NCBI RefSeq assembly: GCF_902506425.1
Contig: NZ_LR732469.1
Span: forward strand, 1,719,284-1,783,283
Direction of reading: 5' to 3'
From: Novosphingobium sp. 9U
GTDB taxonomy: Bacteria; Pseudomonadota; Alphaproteobacteria; Sphingomonadales; Sphingomonadaceae
DNA length: 64,000 nt
Shown here one piece after another: positions 20,276 to 29,864 of this stretch; the first letter of the stretch is position 1; every line of letters begins with the position of its first letter. The notes under the pieces were generated by a model. That model searched no databases, was not told the origin of the DNA, and saw nothing but the letters and a program-made list of their open reading frames with translations. Both the position numbers and the translations under genes were made by a program.

Positions 20276-21076
20276 ATGAACGCCCAGCCTTCACACGAGA
20301 ACGACATCCAGAACGGAGCAGCGCCAGCCTCTGCGACGGGTGCTGCGGCCGGTGCTGCGACGGCTCGCCAACAGACTGTGGCGCTGGTGGACGATGACCG
20401 CAACATCCTGACGGCGGTGTCGATCGGCCTCCAGGCGGAAGGCTTCGCCACCCGCGTCTATGCCGACGGCGAGACGGCGTTGAAGGCGTTGCTGGACAAC
20501 CCGCCCGACCTGGCGATCTTCGATATCAAGATGCCGCGCATGGATGGCTTGCAACTGCTGCAGTCGTTGCGCGCGCAGTCCGGCCTTCCCGTCATTTTCC
20601 TCACGTCCAAGGACGAGGAGCCGGATGAGGCGCTGGGTCTGGCGCTCGGCGCGGACGATTACATCACCAAGCCGTTCAGCCAGCGCCTGCTGGTCGCCCG
20701 CATTCGCGCGATCCTGCGTCGTAGCGATCTGGTCCGCAATCCGCCGAGCGACACGCCTGGCGATGAGCATGCCGGCACCATCGAGCGCGGCCGCCTGCGG
20801 CTCGATCCCGCTCGCCACCAGGTCACCTGGAGCGACCGCGCCGTGTCGTTGACGGTAACCGAGTTCCTGATCCTGGAGGCACTGGCGATGCGCCCCGGCG
20901 TCGTGAAGAGCCGCAACCAGCTGATGGACGCAGCCTACAACGATGACGTGTTCGTCGACGATCGCACTATCGACAGCCACATCAAGCGGCTGCGCCGCAA
21001 GTTCCGCGCCGTCGATCCGGAGTTCGCCGCCATCGAGACGCTCTACGGCGCCGGCTACTCGTTTGCCGATGGCTGA
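20276..21076 (+). CDS. chvI: Response regulator ChvI
   Basis: A 266-residue OmpR-family regulator. After a low-complexity Ala-rich lead (residues 1-32) comes the receiver with the acidic pair VDDD, phospho-Asp83 in [11 protein letters not shown], and LTSKDE...KPF with the conserved Thr and Lys; residues ~160-260 form the winged helix ([32 protein letters not shown]). ATG 20276 is chosen over an upstream in-frame start. Its stop overlaps the chvG start by 8 bp. The gene set downstream (hprK, rapZ, EIIA, HPr) identifies it as the ChvI/ExoR-system regulator of Alphaproteobacteria, which responds to envelope and acid signals. Confidence 0.93.
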   Translation: MNAQPSHENDIQNGAAPASATGAAAGAATARQQTVALVDDDRNILTAVSIGLQAEGFATRVYADGETALKALLDNPPDLAIFDIKMPRMDGLQLLQSLRAQSGLPVIFLTSKDEEPDEALGLALGADDYITKPFSQRLLVARIRAILRRSDLVRNPPSDTPGDEHAGTIERGRLRLDPARHQVTWSDRAVSLTVTEFLILEALAMRPGVVKSRNQLMDAAYNDDVFVDDRTIDSHIKRLRRKFRAVDPEFAAIETLYGAGYSFADG

Positions 21077-22637
21077 AACCCGCCGCGGTCAAGCCGGGCC
21101 GGCACCGCGCTGGCCCTGGCGTATTTCGCTGACCGCCCGCATTCTGGCGGTGAACGTGATCGCCTTTGCCCTGCTCGCCGGCAGCCTGTTCTACATCGAC
21201 AGCTACCGCCGCGAGCTGTTCGCCGAACGCTTCCGCCTGGCCCGGATTGAGGCGGAGGTCACCGCCGCAGCCCTATCCGGCCGCTCCCGCGCGGAGCAGC
21301 GCAAGCTCCTAGCGCGGATCGGCACCATGCAGCACCTGCGGCTGCGGCTCTACGATAGCGAAGGCGAGCTGGTGGCCGACAGCTTCGCGCTCGCCCCGCC
21401 CTCGTTCGCCTTCGTCGATCCCGCGAAGGACCCGCCGCTGCAAAAGGCCGCGCGCATGCTCGACCGCGGCATGGACTTCGTGCTCGGCGCGCCGCCTATC
21501 CCGGCCTATCGCGATCGCGAGGATACCGATGCCGCGGGTTGGCCCGAAATCGGCCAGGCGCTGTCCAGCAGCAGCACCGTCTCCAACCGCCGGGCCGCGC
21601 CGGATCGCACGCCCGTGATCACCGCCGCCACTCCCGTCGGCGCCAGGGGCGAGGCACTGCTGGTCACCCGCAATGCACGCGATATTACCGAATACGTGCG
21701 CGAGGCCCGACAGACGCTCGCGATCGTCGTAGGCGCGGCCCTGGCGATCTCGGTGCTGCTATCGCTGTTCTTGGCTCGCACGATCGTCGACCCCTTGCGC
21801 GTGCTGGTGCGTGCGGCGATCCGCGTGCGGCTCGGCCGCGACCGCAAGGTCATCGTGCCCCGCCTGCCGGACCGGCGCGACGAGATCGGCCTGCTCGCCC
21901 GCGCGATCTCCGACATGACCACCGCGCTGCGGCAGCGTATCGACGCGGTGGAAAGCTTCGCCGCGGATGTCGCCCACGAATTGAAGAACCCCCTCGCCTC
22001 GCTGCGCAGCTCCATCGAGAACCTCGAGCGTGTCACCGATCCTGACCTTCGCCGCCAATTGCTCGCCGTGGCCAGTGACGGTGTGCGCAGGGTCGACTTC
22101 CTGATCACCGAGATCGCCGATGCCAGCCGCATCGACGCGGAGCTGAGCCGCACCACCTTCGAGCCGGTGGACATGCTGCGCCTGGTGCTCGCGATCGTGG
22201 CAGAGCGCGATACGCGCGGCGCCAACGGCACCTGCCGCGTCATCGTCTCGCGCGTGGGCGATGCTGAGATGGTGGTCCCCGGCGATCCCGCGCGGCTCGA
22301 ACGCGTGCTCCACAACCTGCTCGACAACGCAGTTTCGTTCTCCCAACCGAACGGCGCGATCGAGATCGAGTTGGCGCAAGCGGGCGATCGGGTGGTCGTC
22401 TCGGTGTCCGACCACGGCCCTGGTATCCCAAGCGCCGCGCGCGAAAAGGTGTTCGAGCGATTCCACTCGCTGCGGCCTTCAGGCGAGGAGTTCGGCCGGC
22501 ACAGCGGCCTTGGCCTCGCCATCGCGCGAACCGTGGTCGAAGCGCACTTCGGGCAGCTGGTCGCGACCTCTCGCGCGGACGAGCGCCCGGGCGCGCGGCT
22601 GGAGCTGGTCCTGCCGCCATGGCGTGAGCGGTCGTGA
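21069..22637 (+). CDS. chvG: Sensor histidine kinase ChvG
   Basis: A 522-residue inner-membrane kinase. One membrane helix ([19 protein letters not shown]) is near residue 25, a periplasmic sensing domain follows, a second helix ([20 protein letters not shown]) is near residue 225, then HAMP, the phospho-acceptor His in [16 protein letters not shown], the N box [13 protein letters not shown], and DHGPGIP and [14 protein letters not shown] in the ATPase domain. The periplasmic part is where ExoR-type partners act in rhizobia. It overlaps chvI and ends in the GTGA overlap that starts hprK, so it is translationally coupled on both sides. Confidence 0.93.
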   Translation: MAETRRGQAGPAPRWPWRISLTARILAVNVIAFALLAGSLFYIDSYRRELFAERFRLARIEAEVTAAALSGRSRAEQRKLLARIGTMQHLRLRLYDSEGELVADSFALAPPSFAFVDPAKDPPLQKAARMLDRGMDFVLGAPPIPAYRDREDTDAAGWPEIGQALSSSSTVSNRRAAPDRTPVITAATPVGARGEALLVTRNARDITEYVREARQTLAIVVGAALAISVLLSLFLARTIVDPLRVLVRAAIRVRLGRDRKVIVPRLPDRRDEIGLLARAISDMTTALRQRIDAVESFAADVAHELKNPLASLRSSIENLERVTDPDLRRQLLAVASDGVRRVDFLITEIADASRIDAELSRTTFEPVDMLRLVLAIVAERDTRGANGTCRVIVSRVGDAEMVVPGDPARLERVLHNLLDNAVSFSQPNGAIEIELAQAGDRVVVSVSDHGPGIPSAAREKVFERFHSLRPSGEEFGRHSGLGLAIARTVVEAHFGQLVATSRADERPGARLELVLPPWRERS

Positions 22638-23068
22638 TCGCCCATGTCGCCACGACCATCGCGATCGGCGGCCGCGGCGTGATGATCGAAGGCGCGCCGG
22701 GAACCGGCAAGTCCGCGCTCGCCCTCGCCCTCATCGATCGCGGCGCAGTGCTGGTGGGCGATGACAGCGTGCTTCTGGACGCCGCCGCTGGAGCGGTGAT
22801 CGCGCACCCGCATCCTCGCACGCGTGGGTTGCTCGAGGTTCGCAACCTTGGCCTGCTCACGTTCCCAGTGTGCGAGCACGCCGAAGTCGCCCTGGTGATC
22901 CTGTTGGAGCCCGATGCGCCGCGCTTCATCGACGCGCCCGCGCTGGTGGAACGCGCCGGCGTGGTTCTTCCTGCCGTGGCGCTCTGGCCGGAGCCCTCTC
23001 CGCCCGCGCTAAAGGTCGAACATGCGCTGCGGCTTTATGGCCGCCCTGCCGCGGGATATTGGACGTAA
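22634..23068 (+). CDS. hprK: HPr kinase/phosphorylase, short alphaproteobacterial form
   Basis: A 144-residue protein that holds only the C-terminal catalytic domain of HprK: Walker A GAPGTGKSALALALID at residue ~20 and the Mg/phosphatase site LVGDDSVLL at ~41. The N-terminal domain of Firmicute HprK is absent, as is usual in Alphaproteobacteria. The start is GTG, whose last two bases and the next A form the chvG stop, so it depends on coupled translation. It would phosphorylate a Ser of the HPr encoded 1.4 kb downstream. Confidence 0.9.
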   Translation: MIAHVATTIAIGGRGVMIEGAPGTGKSALALALIDRGAVLVGDDSVLLDAAAGAVIAHPHPRTRGLLEVRNLGLLTFPVCEHAEVALVILLEPDAPRFIDAPALVERAGVVLPAVALWPEPSPPALKVEHALRLYGRPAAGYWT

Positions 23069-23112
23069 TCGGCCTTTTCATTCGCGCAAGCGAAGCGCAA
23101 AGCGATGGTTCC

Positions 23113-24057
23113 ATGTCCGACGAGTCAGCGACACCCGTTCCCGATCTCCCCCGCCAGCGCCTGATGCTCGTGACCGGGATGCTGGGTGCCGGAAAGACCA
23201 CCGCCCTGCGGGTGCTGGAGGATCTGGGCTGGGAGACGGTCGACAACTTTCCGGTTCGCCTGCTCGACCGGCTGATCGAGACGCCCCAGGCGGGACGCAG
23301 CGACGTTCGCGGTCCGATCGCCATTGGCTTCGATTCGCGGACCCGCGGCTTCGATCCGCAAGGCATAATCCGCAAGGTCAAGGAACTGGGCGCGCGCGCT
23401 GACCTGGAGATCACGACGCTGTTCCTCGATTGCTCGAGCAAGGAGCTAGAGCGGCGCTACAACGAGACACGCCGGCGCCATCCGCTAGCCGCCGACACCC
23501 CTGTCGACGCCGGCATCCGCGCCGAGCGCGAGCTGCTTGCCCCCTTGCGCCGCTGGGCCGACGTTCTGATCGACACCAGCGAGTTCACCAGCAACGACCT
23601 GCAGCGCGCCATGCGCGAGCGGTTCGGCGATGCCGATGCGCAGGAACTGACGATCACCGTCTCCAGCTTCGGCTTCTCACGCGGTATGCCGCCGGTGGCA
23701 GACCTGGTGTTTGACATGCGTTTCCTCGACAATCCGCACTGGGACCCCGAACTGCGCCCGCTCACCGGCGAAGATGCGGCAGTGGGCGAGCACATCCGCA
23801 AGGACCCTGCGTTTAACGAGGCGTTCGCGCGCATCCGTGACCTGCTGCTGCTGTTGCTCCCGCGCTACAGGGCGCAGGGAAAAGCCTACGTACACATCGC
23901 GTTTGGCTGTACCGGCGGGAGACATCGGTCGGTCTTCACCGCCAGAGAGCTTGCGGCGGCCTTGCGCGACCATGGTTTTTCGCCCACATTGCTGCATCGC
24001 AACCTGGGCGCACGTGCCGCCGATCTTCTGGAAGGAAGCCCGCGGCGTGAAGAATAG
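23113..24057 (+). CDS. rapZ: RNase adapter protein RapZ (YvcJ/YhbJ family P-loop protein)
   Basis: A 314-residue P-loop nucleotide-binding protein. Walker A GMLGAGKTTALRVLEDLGWETVDNFP-type start is at residue ~19, FDSRTRGFDP follows, LFLDCSSKELERRYNETRRRHPL is near ~105, and the C-terminal domain has SFGFSRGMPPVADLVFDMRFLDNPHW and HIAFGCTGGRHRSV, the RapZ C-domain signature. Gammaproteobacterial RapZ steers small RNAs and amino-sugar control; the alphaproteobacterial role is less clear. In operon between hprK and the EIIA gene. Confidence 0.93.
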   Translation: MSDESATPVPDLPRQRLMLVTGMLGAGKTTALRVLEDLGWETVDNFPVRLLDRLIETPQAGRSDVRGPIAIGFDSRTRGFDPQGIIRKVKELGARADLEITTLFLDCSSKELERRYNETRRRHPLAADTPVDAGIRAERELLAPLRRWADVLIDTSEFTSNDLQRAMRERFGDADAQELTITVSSFGFSRGMPPVADLVFDMRFLDNPHWDPELRPLTGEDAAVGEHIRKDPAFNEAFARIRDLLLLLLPRYRAQGKAYVHIAFGCTGGRHRSVFTARELAAALRDHGFSPTLLHRNLGARAADLLEGSPRREE

Positions 24058-24105
24058 AACCGAGATCATCGTGCGGTCGCAGCATTTCCGGAGCGTTTGC
24101 TTTTC

Positions 24106-24510
24106 ATGATCGGCATGATCCTCGTCACCCATGGCGATCTGGCTGTCGAATTCGTCAGGGCCATGGAGCACGTGGTCGGCGCGCAGACGGCGGTGGGGAC
24201 CGTGTGCATCGGTCCCAACGACGACATGGAGCAGCGCCGCCGCGAGATCGCCGGCAAGATCCGTGATGTGGACTCCGGCGAAGGCGTCGTCGTGCTGACC
24301 GACCTGTTCGGCGGCACTCCGTCCAATCTCGCCATTTCGCTGATGGAAGCAGGCAAGGTCGAAGTGATCGCCGGCATCAACCTACCGATGCTGATCCGCC
24401 TGGCCAAGGCGCGCCGCTGCATGTCGGTGCGCGAAGCGGCGTCTGCCGCACGCGATGCCGGCCGCAACTACATCACCATCGCGTCCGAATACTTGGGGCA
24501 GGACGCATGA
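24106..24510 (+). CDS. PTS sugar transporter subunit IIA, mannose-type (EIIA-Man)
   Basis: A 134-residue EIIA of the mannose family that carries a phosphate on His9 (MILVTHGDLAVEFV). TDLFGGTPSNLAISLM lies near residue 65. No IIB, IIC or IID sits nearby, so it is a regulatory phosphorelay part rather than a sugar importer. ATG 24106 follows CCGGAG; a second Met three codons on is also possible. The stop overlaps the HPr start (ATGA), indicating coupled translation. Confidence 0.92.
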   Translation: MIGMILVTHGDLAVEFVRAMEHVVGAQTAVGTVCIGPNDDMEQRRREIAGKIRDVDSGEGVVVLTDLFGGTPSNLAISLMEAGKVEVIAGINLPMLIRLAKARRCMSVREAASAARDAGRNYITIASEYLGQDA

Positions 24511-24785
24511 TCGCCTGTCGCGAATCGGTGCTGATCATCAACCAGCGCGGCCTCCACGCGCGGGCGAGCGCCAAGTTCGTCAACATGGTCAGCGAACTGC
24601 CTTCCACGTGTGCCGTTACCGTCAGCAAGGACGGTGTCGAAGCGGCCGGTGGCTCGATCCTGGGGCTGATGATGCTGGGTGCGGCCAAGGGCGATACGAT
24701 TGAGATCGCGGTCGCCGGGGACGGTGCCGAGGAAGCACTCGAGCAGCTGGCCGGGCTCGTCAAGGACGGCTTCGGCGAGGACTAG
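24507..24785 (+). CDS. ptsH: HPr phosphocarrier protein
   Basis: A 92-residue HPr (NPr-like) with the phospho-His17 in INQRGLHARASAKFV and the HprK target site in GGSILGLMMLGAAKGD (Ser50). It would take phosphate from a PtsP/EI enzyme not present in this window, pass it to EIIA His9, and be shut by HprK. Last of the tight chvI-chvG-hprK-rapZ-EIIA-HPr run; the methyltransferase gene begins 5 bp later. Confidence 0.95.
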   Translation: MIACRESVLIINQRGLHARASAKFVNMVSELPSTCAVTVSKDGVEAAGGSILGLMMLGAAKGDTIEIAVAGDGAEEALEQLAGLVKDGFGED

Positions 24786-24789
24786 CCCC

Positions 24790-25590
24790 TTGCGCCGCAC
24801 GATCACCGGTTTCTCCAACCCGACCGTCAAGTTCCTGCGCTCCTTGCGCGAGAAGAAGCACCGGCGGCGTGAGGGCAAGTTCCTCGCCGAAGGCCTGCGC
24901 CTTCTGACCGATGCGCGAGAGTGCGGCCTGCTACCCGAGATCCTCGTCATGGCGAGCGGACGGCCATCGCACCCGCTGCTCAACGAGCTTGAGGCATCGG
25001 TGAATGCCGCTGGAGGCGACATCATCGAGATGGACGAGGAGATCCTTGCCAAAGTGACCGGCAAGGAGAACCCGCAGGCCGTCGCCGGGGTGTTCGCTGA
25101 ATTCGACACCAGCCTCGCGCGGCTAAATCGCGCGGCCGCGCCGATCTGGCTGGTGGCACAGGCGCTGCGCGATCCCGGCAACCTCGGCACCATGCTGCGC
25201 ACCGGCGATGCCGTGGGCGCAGGTGGCCTCATCCTTATCGACGACTGTGCGGATCCGTTCTCGGTAGAGGCGGTGCGTGCGAGCATGGGTGCCATCTTCA
25301 CCCAGCACCTCGCCATCGCCCGCTGGGACGAGTTCCTGCCGTGGCTGCGCAGCGGGCCGGGCCAGTTGGTCGCGGCGTCCTTGCGCGATCCTACTGATTA
25401 TCGCGCGGCGGCGTACCAGGCGCCGTGCTTCCTGCTGGTGGGCAACGAATCACAAGGTCTGCCAGCGGCATACGAGGCCGAGTGCGACCTTCGCGTCACC
25501 ATCCCAATGCGCGGCCGGGCCGATAGCCTCAACGCGGCGGTCGCTGGTGCCGTGCTGGCCTATGAGGCTTTGGCCAAGCTCGACAGCTAG
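24790..25590 (+). CDS. TrmH/SpoU-family RNA methyltransferase
   Basis: A 266-residue SPOUT 2'-O-methyltransferase that acts on RNA with SAM. The substrate-binding part starts with NPTVKFLRSLREKKHRRREGKFLAEG; the catalytic part has ALRDPGNLGTMLRTGDAVGAGGLIL, CFLLVGNESQGLP, and VTIPMRGRADSLNAAVAGAVLAYEAL. The likely start is TTG 24790, right after the HPr stop; no ATG in frame fits the family start. It is tagged on to the PTS operon. Distinct from rlmB at 9573. The exact RNA target is unknown. Confidence 0.88.
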   Translation: MRRTITGFSNPTVKFLRSLREKKHRRREGKFLAEGLRLLTDARECGLLPEILVMASGRPSHPLLNELEASVNAAGGDIIEMDEEILAKVTGKENPQAVAGVFAEFDTSLARLNRAAAPIWLVAQALRDPGNLGTMLRTGDAVGAGGLILIDDCADPFSVEAVRASMGAIFTQHLAIARWDEFLPWLRSGPGQLVAASLRDPTDYRAAAYQAPCFLLVGNESQGLPAAYEAECDLRVTIPMRGRADSLNAAVAGAVLAYEALAKLDS

Positions 25591-25594
25591 CCCT

Positions 25595-25743
25595 CCTCTC
25601 CCCGGCGGGGAGAGGATAGCGAAGCTTACTACGCGAGCAGCTAGCGCAGCTTGGAGAGGGCGGCGTGCGCGTTCAACCCTCTCCAACTACGGCTAGGCTC
25701 TACGAGCCAAGCCTTCGTATCCTCTCCCCGGCGGGGAGAGGAT
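25595..25743. repeat. Composite palindromic intergenic repeat, copy 2
   Basis: The most regular copy. Both ends are the near-identical palindrome CCTCTCCCCGGCGGGGAGAG; the inner stem is TTGGAGAGGG / CCCTCTCCAA (25651-25686). It fills the convergent gap between the methyltransferase gene and rmuC. Confidence 0.9.
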
Positions 25744-25752
25744 CGATCCAGT

Positions 25753-27342
25753 CTACTCTGCCGCTTCCATCGCGTCATCGTTGTCTGGTGCGGCGAGTGC
25801 CTCTGCTCCGTAGCGAGGGGCGGACTCGATCGGCGGCACTTCCTCGATCTCGTTCTTGCCGATTTCGATGTGCTTGTCCCGCAGACGCCGGCCGGAGGAG
25901 AGGACGTTGCGCTCGAAGCTGCCGACGAACTTGTTGTAGTTGGTAACGGCGGTTTCCAAGCCGGCGCCAACCCGCTTCATGTGGTTGGCCGCCACGGCCA
26001 GGCGGTCGTAGAGTTCGCCGCCCATCCGCCCGATCTCGCGCGCCTCACGGGCGAGCCCGTCCTGCCTCCAGACTTGCGCGACCGTGCGTGCGATCGCGAC
26101 CAGGTTGGTCGGCGTTGCCAGCAGCACCTTGTTGCGGAAAGCGTAGTCCCACAGCTCGGGATCGTGTTCGAGCGCCGCGGCGACGAAGTGCTCGCCGGGC
26201 ACGAACATCACCACGTAGTCGGGCGCATCCTCGAACTGACTCTGATAGCTCTTCGCGCCGAGCGTTTGCACGTGATTGCGCATCGAGGCGACATGTGCGC
26301 GCAGGGCGGCGTCCCGGGTCGCATCGTCCTGCGCCTCAAACGCTTCCTGATAGGCGTTCAGCGACACCTTAGCGTCGATCACCAGGCGCTTCTGGCCCGG
26401 AATGTTGACGATCGCATCGGGACGCAGGCGACCGTCCTCGGTATCGATCGAATGCTCGGTGACGAAGTCCGTGTGTTCGCTGAGGCCACATTGCTCGAGC
26501 AGGTTGCGCAACTGCTGCTCACCCCAGCGACCGCGCGCCTTGGGAGCATTGCGCAAAGAGTTGCCGAGCCGCGCCGCCTCGGCACGCACTTGCTCCTGCC
26601 CCTCACGCATCGACTGGATAAGCCCGGCCAGCTGCCCAAACGAGTCGACGCGCTTGGCTTCGAGTTGACCGACCTGCTCCTCGTAAGACTTGAGGCGCGC
26701 ATTCACCGGAGCCAGCAACGTCGACAAGCGTTCGGCGCTCGCCTTTTCGCTCTCCTCGAAGCGAGCACCCGCACGGGCGAGAAACGCCTGTTGCGCGTCC
26801 GCCAGCACCTTGGCGCCAGCGTTCTCGAACTCTTTCCGAAGCAGCTCCTGCGCTTCGATCAGCAGCCGCTTCTGCTCGTCGAAGTTGGCCGTCTTCTCGC
26901 GCAGCGCGGCAAGCTCAGTGGAGAGCCGGCGCTGCTCGGCCTGTGCCGCTTGCGACGCCGTTGCATGCTCGGCGCGCAACCGGTCGACGATAGCCGTCAG
27001 TTCCGCGCGCATCGTTTCCAAAGCTTGCCCATGTTCGCCGCGCATCCGCTCTAGCAGCGCGCCGTGCTCACCATGTGTGCGCTCCAGGACTGCCGCATGG
27101 TCGCGCCGCGCCTGTTCAAGCGCATCAGCGAGTGCATCCGCGCGGCTTGCCCGTTCGCTGGCACTGGCAAGCTCGGTGATCGCACGCCGAAACTTCTCGT
27201 CCAGCTCTCGCGCTTCGGCATCACGTGCCGTGTGCCGATCACGCCACTGCGCCGCCGGCCGCGAGCCGAAGAACCAGCCGGCGAGCACCCCGGCCGCGAG
27301 GCCGATGAGCAGAGCGACAATCGTTAACGCAGCGGGATCCAT
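25753..27342 (-). CDS. rmuC: DNA recombination protein RmuC
   Basis: A 529-residue protein. A membrane helix at the N-terminus (LTIVALLIGLAAGVLAGWFFG) is followed by a long coiled coil (residues ~35-225, rich in Glu, Arg and Ala) and the RmuC nuclease-like domain with KARGRWGEQQLRNLLEQCGL, LVIDAKVSLNAYQEAFEA and VMFVPGEHFVAAAL. RmuC limits DNA rearrangement at inverted repeats. A perfect LexA box lies 17-31 bp upstream of the ATG, between def and rmuC, so it probably has its own damage-induced promoter. Confidence 0.95.
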   Translation of the reverse strand: MDPAALTIVALLIGLAAGVLAGWFFGSRPAAQWRDRHTARDAEARELDEKFRRAITELASASERASRADALADALEQARRDHAAVLERTHGEHGALLERMRGEHGQALETMRAELTAIVDRLRAEHATASQAAQAEQRRLSTELAALREKTANFDEQKRLLIEAQELLRKEFENAGAKVLADAQQAFLARAGARFEESEKASAERLSTLLAPVNARLKSYEEQVGQLEAKRVDSFGQLAGLIQSMREGQEQVRAEAARLGNSLRNAPKARGRWGEQQLRNLLEQCGLSEHTDFVTEHSIDTEDGRLRPDAIVNIPGQKRLVIDAKVSLNAYQEAFEAQDDATRDAALRAHVASMRNHVQTLGAKSYQSQFEDAPDYVVMFVPGEHFVAAALEHDPELWDYAFRNKVLLATPTNLVAIARTVAQVWRQDGLAREAREIGRMGGELYDRLAVAANHMKRVGAGLETAVTNYNKFVGSFERNVLSSGRRLRDKHIEIGKNEIEEVPPIESAPRYGAEALAAPDNDDAMEAAE

Positions 27343-27358
27343 CCCGCATGCGTATCAG

Positions 27359-27373
27359 GAACGAAGAGAGAAC
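27359..27373 (-). promoter_or_regulatory. LexA (SOS) box of rmuC
   Basis: On the minus strand it reads GTTCTCTCTTCGTTC, an exact GTTC-N7-GTTC in the coding orientation of rmuC, just upstream of its start codon. Confidence 0.65.
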
Positions 27374-27422
27374 GTCAAGCCCGCGTCGATTTCATCCACA
27401 GCGCGCCAGGAGCCAGAAGCGA

Positions 27423-27992
27423 TCACGCCGCCTTGCGCAGCTTCTCCAGCTTCTTGAGTGCCATCTGGCGCTTGAGGCGGCTGAGGTGGTCGATGAAGAG
27501 AATGCCTTCGAGATGATCCATCTCGTGCTGCAGGCAGATCGCCATCATGCCTTCGAGCGCCTCTTCGTGGGTGTTCCCGTCGAGGTCCTGCCAGCGTGCG
27601 CGGATGCGCGCAGGACGCTCCACGTCGGCGTAGATCTCGGGCACCGAGAGGCAGCCTTCGTTGTAGACGATGAATTCCTCGGACGGGTTCAGAATCTCGG
27701 GATTGATGAAGACGTGCGGCTCGCGCTTGGTCGGCTGGTGCGTGTGGTGATGGCCGCCGTGCGAGTGGCACACCTCCGGCTCGGCATCGGGATCATCCGG
27801 CTGGAGGTCGATCACCAGCACGCGCAGCGGCACGCCGACCTGGATCGCGGCAAGGCCGATCCCGGGCGCGTCGTACATCGTCTCGAACATGTCGGCGACA
27901 AGCGTTTTCAGCTCGTCGTCGAAGCGCTCGACGGGCGTGGAGACCTGCTTGAGGCGCGGGTCGGGGATTTCGATGATCTCACGGATAGCCAT
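27423..27992 (-). CDS. def: Peptide deformylase with a His-rich insertion
   Basis: A 189-residue deformylase that removes the formyl group from new N-termini. The three motifs are intact: GIGLAAIQVG (residue ~45), EGCLSVP with metal ligand Cys114, and QHEMDHLEG with the two His and the Glu. Between the second beta strand and the active-site sheet, residues ~64-92 are an unusual insert with CHSHGGHHHTH. It could bind metal. Its partner gene fmt is only 734 bp away but on the other strand, split from it by recR. Confidence 0.96.
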   Translation of the reverse strand: MAIREIIEIPDPRLKQVSTPVERFDDELKTLVADMFETMYDAPGIGLAAIQVGVPLRVLVIDLQPDDPDAEPEVCHSHGGHHHTHQPTKREPHVFINPEILNPSEEFIVYNEGCLSVPEIYADVERPARIRARWQDLDGNTHEEALEGMMAICLQHEMDHLEGILFIDHLSRLKRQMALKKLEKLRKAA

Positions 27993-28076
27993 GACCTGCA
28001 GATAATCCGCGAAGCTTGATTTCGCAACTTGGCGAATGCGATCAAGGCCATCGACGTGTCTGCACAGCCGGTCCGG

Positions 28077-28673
28077 TCAGCCCACCGGCCGACGCGCCCG
28101 GATCGCCTGCGCCAGCGTGCCCTCGTCGAGGTAGTCGAGTTCGCCACCGACAGGCAGCCCGTGAGCCAGCTGGGTGATGCGAACCGGAAACGCCTCCAGC
28201 CGCTCGGCCACATAATGCGCGGTGGTCTGACCCTCCAGCGTGGCGTTCATCGCCAGTACGACTTCGTCGATGCCCCCCTGCTCCACCCGGCCCAGCAGGC
28301 GGTCGATGGTGAGGTCTTCGGGGCGGATGCCATCGAGGGCCGAGAGGCGCCCGCCGAGTACATGGTACTTGCCGGTGAACAGGCGTGCGCGGTCCAACGC
28401 CCAAAGGTCCGCCACCTCCTCCACCACGCAGAGCGAGCGCGCGTCGCGGCGCGGGTCGGCACAGATCGCGCAGGGATCATGCGTGTCGATGTTGCCGCAG
28501 ACCTGGCACTCGACCAGAGCGCCCTGCACCGCGCCCAACGCGTCGAGCAGCTGCAGCAGCGCCGTCTCGCGCCGCTTGATCAGCCATAGCACCGCCCGGC
28601 GCGCCGAGCGGGGACCAAGCCCGGGTAGGCGCGACAGCGCGGCGGTCAGCGTCTCGATCTCTTGCGATGCCAT
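28077..28673 (-). CDS. recR: Recombination protein RecR
   Basis: A 198-residue RecR, part of the RecFOR loading of RecA at gaps. Seen: the helix-hairpin-helix start ([20 protein letters not shown]), the four-Cys zinc finger [16 protein letters not shown] near residue 56, the Toprim domain with [19 protein letters not shown] and a C-terminal Walker-B-like strand [24 protein letters not shown] 28673 is chosen over a longer frame because homologues begin at this point. It diverges from fmt over about 50 bp. Confidence 0.96.
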   Translation of the reverse strand: MASQEIETLTAALSRLPGLGPRSARRAVLWLIKRRETALLQLLDALGAVQGALVECQVCGNIDTHDPCAICADPRRDARSLCVVEEVADLWALDRARLFTGKYHVLGGRLSALDGIRPEDLTIDRLLGRVEQGGIDEVVLAMNATLEGQTTAHYVAERLEAFPVRITQLAHGLPVGGELDYLDEGTLAQAIRARRPVG

Positions 28674-28725
28674 GGCGTGGGAGATAGGGGTTGCGCCCCT
28701 CCCGCGGCAAGAACAAACCGGACAC

Positions 28726-29643
28726 ATGCGCATCATCTTCATGGGAACGCCCGACTTCGCAGTGCCGGCGCTGGTGGCGCTGATGGAGGCGGGGCACGAG
28801 GTGGTCGCCGCCTACACCCAGCCGCCGCGGCCCGGCGGACGCCGCGGGCGCGAACTGACCCCGTCCCCGGTTCAGCGGGAGGCGGAGGCGCGCGGCATCG
28901 TGGTGCGGCACCCCGCCTCGCTCAAGGGCGCCGAGGAGCAGGCCGCGCTCGCCGCTTTGGACGCGGACATCGCCGTAGTCGCCGCCTACGGTCTGATCCT
29001 GCCGCAGGCGGTACTGGATGCGCCGCGGCTCGGCTGCCTCAACATCCACGCCTCGATACTGCCGCGCTGGCGCGGCGCGGCGCCGATCCAGCGGGCGATC
29101 CTGGCGGGCGATCCGACCACCGGCGTCACCATCATGCAGATGGAGGCGGGGCTCGACACCGGGCCGATGCTGGCGACGCTGCGCACGGTCATCGAGCGCA
29201 AGACCGCAGGCGAACTGACGCAGGAGCTGGCGGAGCGCGGCGCGCAACTGCTGGTCGGCACTTTGCGCGATCTCAAGTACCATCGCGCGGTAAAGCAGCC
29301 GGAGGACGGCGTCACTTACGCGAAGAAGATCGACAAGGCCGAGGCGCGGCTCGACTTTACCACGAGCGCCGAGCAGGTCGAGCGCCAGGTGCGCGCCTTT
29401 GCGCCCTCGCCCGGCGCCTTCTTCGAGTTAGAGGGCGAGCGCTACAAGGTGCTCGCAGCCGAGGTGGTCGAGGCTTCGGGCGAGGCCGGGACAGTGATCG
29501 ACGATGCGTTGACGATCGCCTGCGGTGCCGGCGCGGTGCGGCCGGTCACGGTGCAGCGCGCGGGGCGACCTGCGATGGCTATTGGCGACCTGCTACGCGG
29601 GCGGCCGATCGCGACAGGGACAATGCTCCAGGGCGCAAGCTGA
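28726..29643 (+). CDS. fmt: Methionyl-tRNA formyltransferase
   Basis: A 305-residue enzyme that formylates initiator Met-tRNA with 10-formyl-THF. The start [16 protein letters not shown] is typical; the SLLP-type loop is seen as [20 protein letters not shown] near residue 108, with the catalytic Asn, His and Asp ([11 protein letters not shown]). The C-terminal OB-fold domain is complete ([31 protein letters not shown]). It is followed by a short palindromic repeat and converges on a cupin gene. Confidence 0.97.
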   Translation: MRIIFMGTPDFAVPALVALMEAGHEVVAAYTQPPRPGGRRGRELTPSPVQREAEARGIVVRHPASLKGAEEQAALAALDADIAVVAAYGLILPQAVLDAPRLGCLNIHASILPRWRGAAPIQRAILAGDPTTGVTIMQMEAGLDTGPMLATLRTVIERKTAGELTQELAERGAQLLVGTLRDLKYHRAVKQPEDGVTYAKKIDKAEARLDFTTSAEQVERQVRAFAPSPGAFFELEGERYKVLAAEVVEASGEAGTVIDDALTIACGAGAVRPVTVQRAGRPAMAIGDLLRGRPIATGTMLQGAS

Positions 29644-29699
29644 GCCTCGGAACGCAATGGCTCCGTACTGGACTGCCGACCCGCGCTGCTTTTCTCTTC

Positions 29700-29786
29700 G
29701 TCATTCCCGCGCAGGCTGGAATCCATCTCCAGGTGCGTCCGGTTACGCCAGCTCAGGAGATGGATCCCCGCCTTCGCGGGGATGAC
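29700..29786. repeat. Palindromic repeat of the GTCATTCCCGC type
   Basis: The left arm GTCATTCCCGCGCAGGCTGG continues with AATCCATCTCC; the right arm starts GGAGATGGATCCCCGCC and ends GCGGGGATGAC. Arms of about 31 bp flank a 25-bp centre. Similar elements (GTCATTCCCGCGAAAGCGGG) are widespread in Proteobacteria. It lies between convergent fmt and the cupin gene. Confidence 0.8.
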
Positions 29787-29864
29787 GATTGCAGTAACTG
29801 TTGAGGTCATCGCGTGGGGAAGGCTGGTGATGCATGCCAGCCATGGATGCGACGTGCCTCCCCC

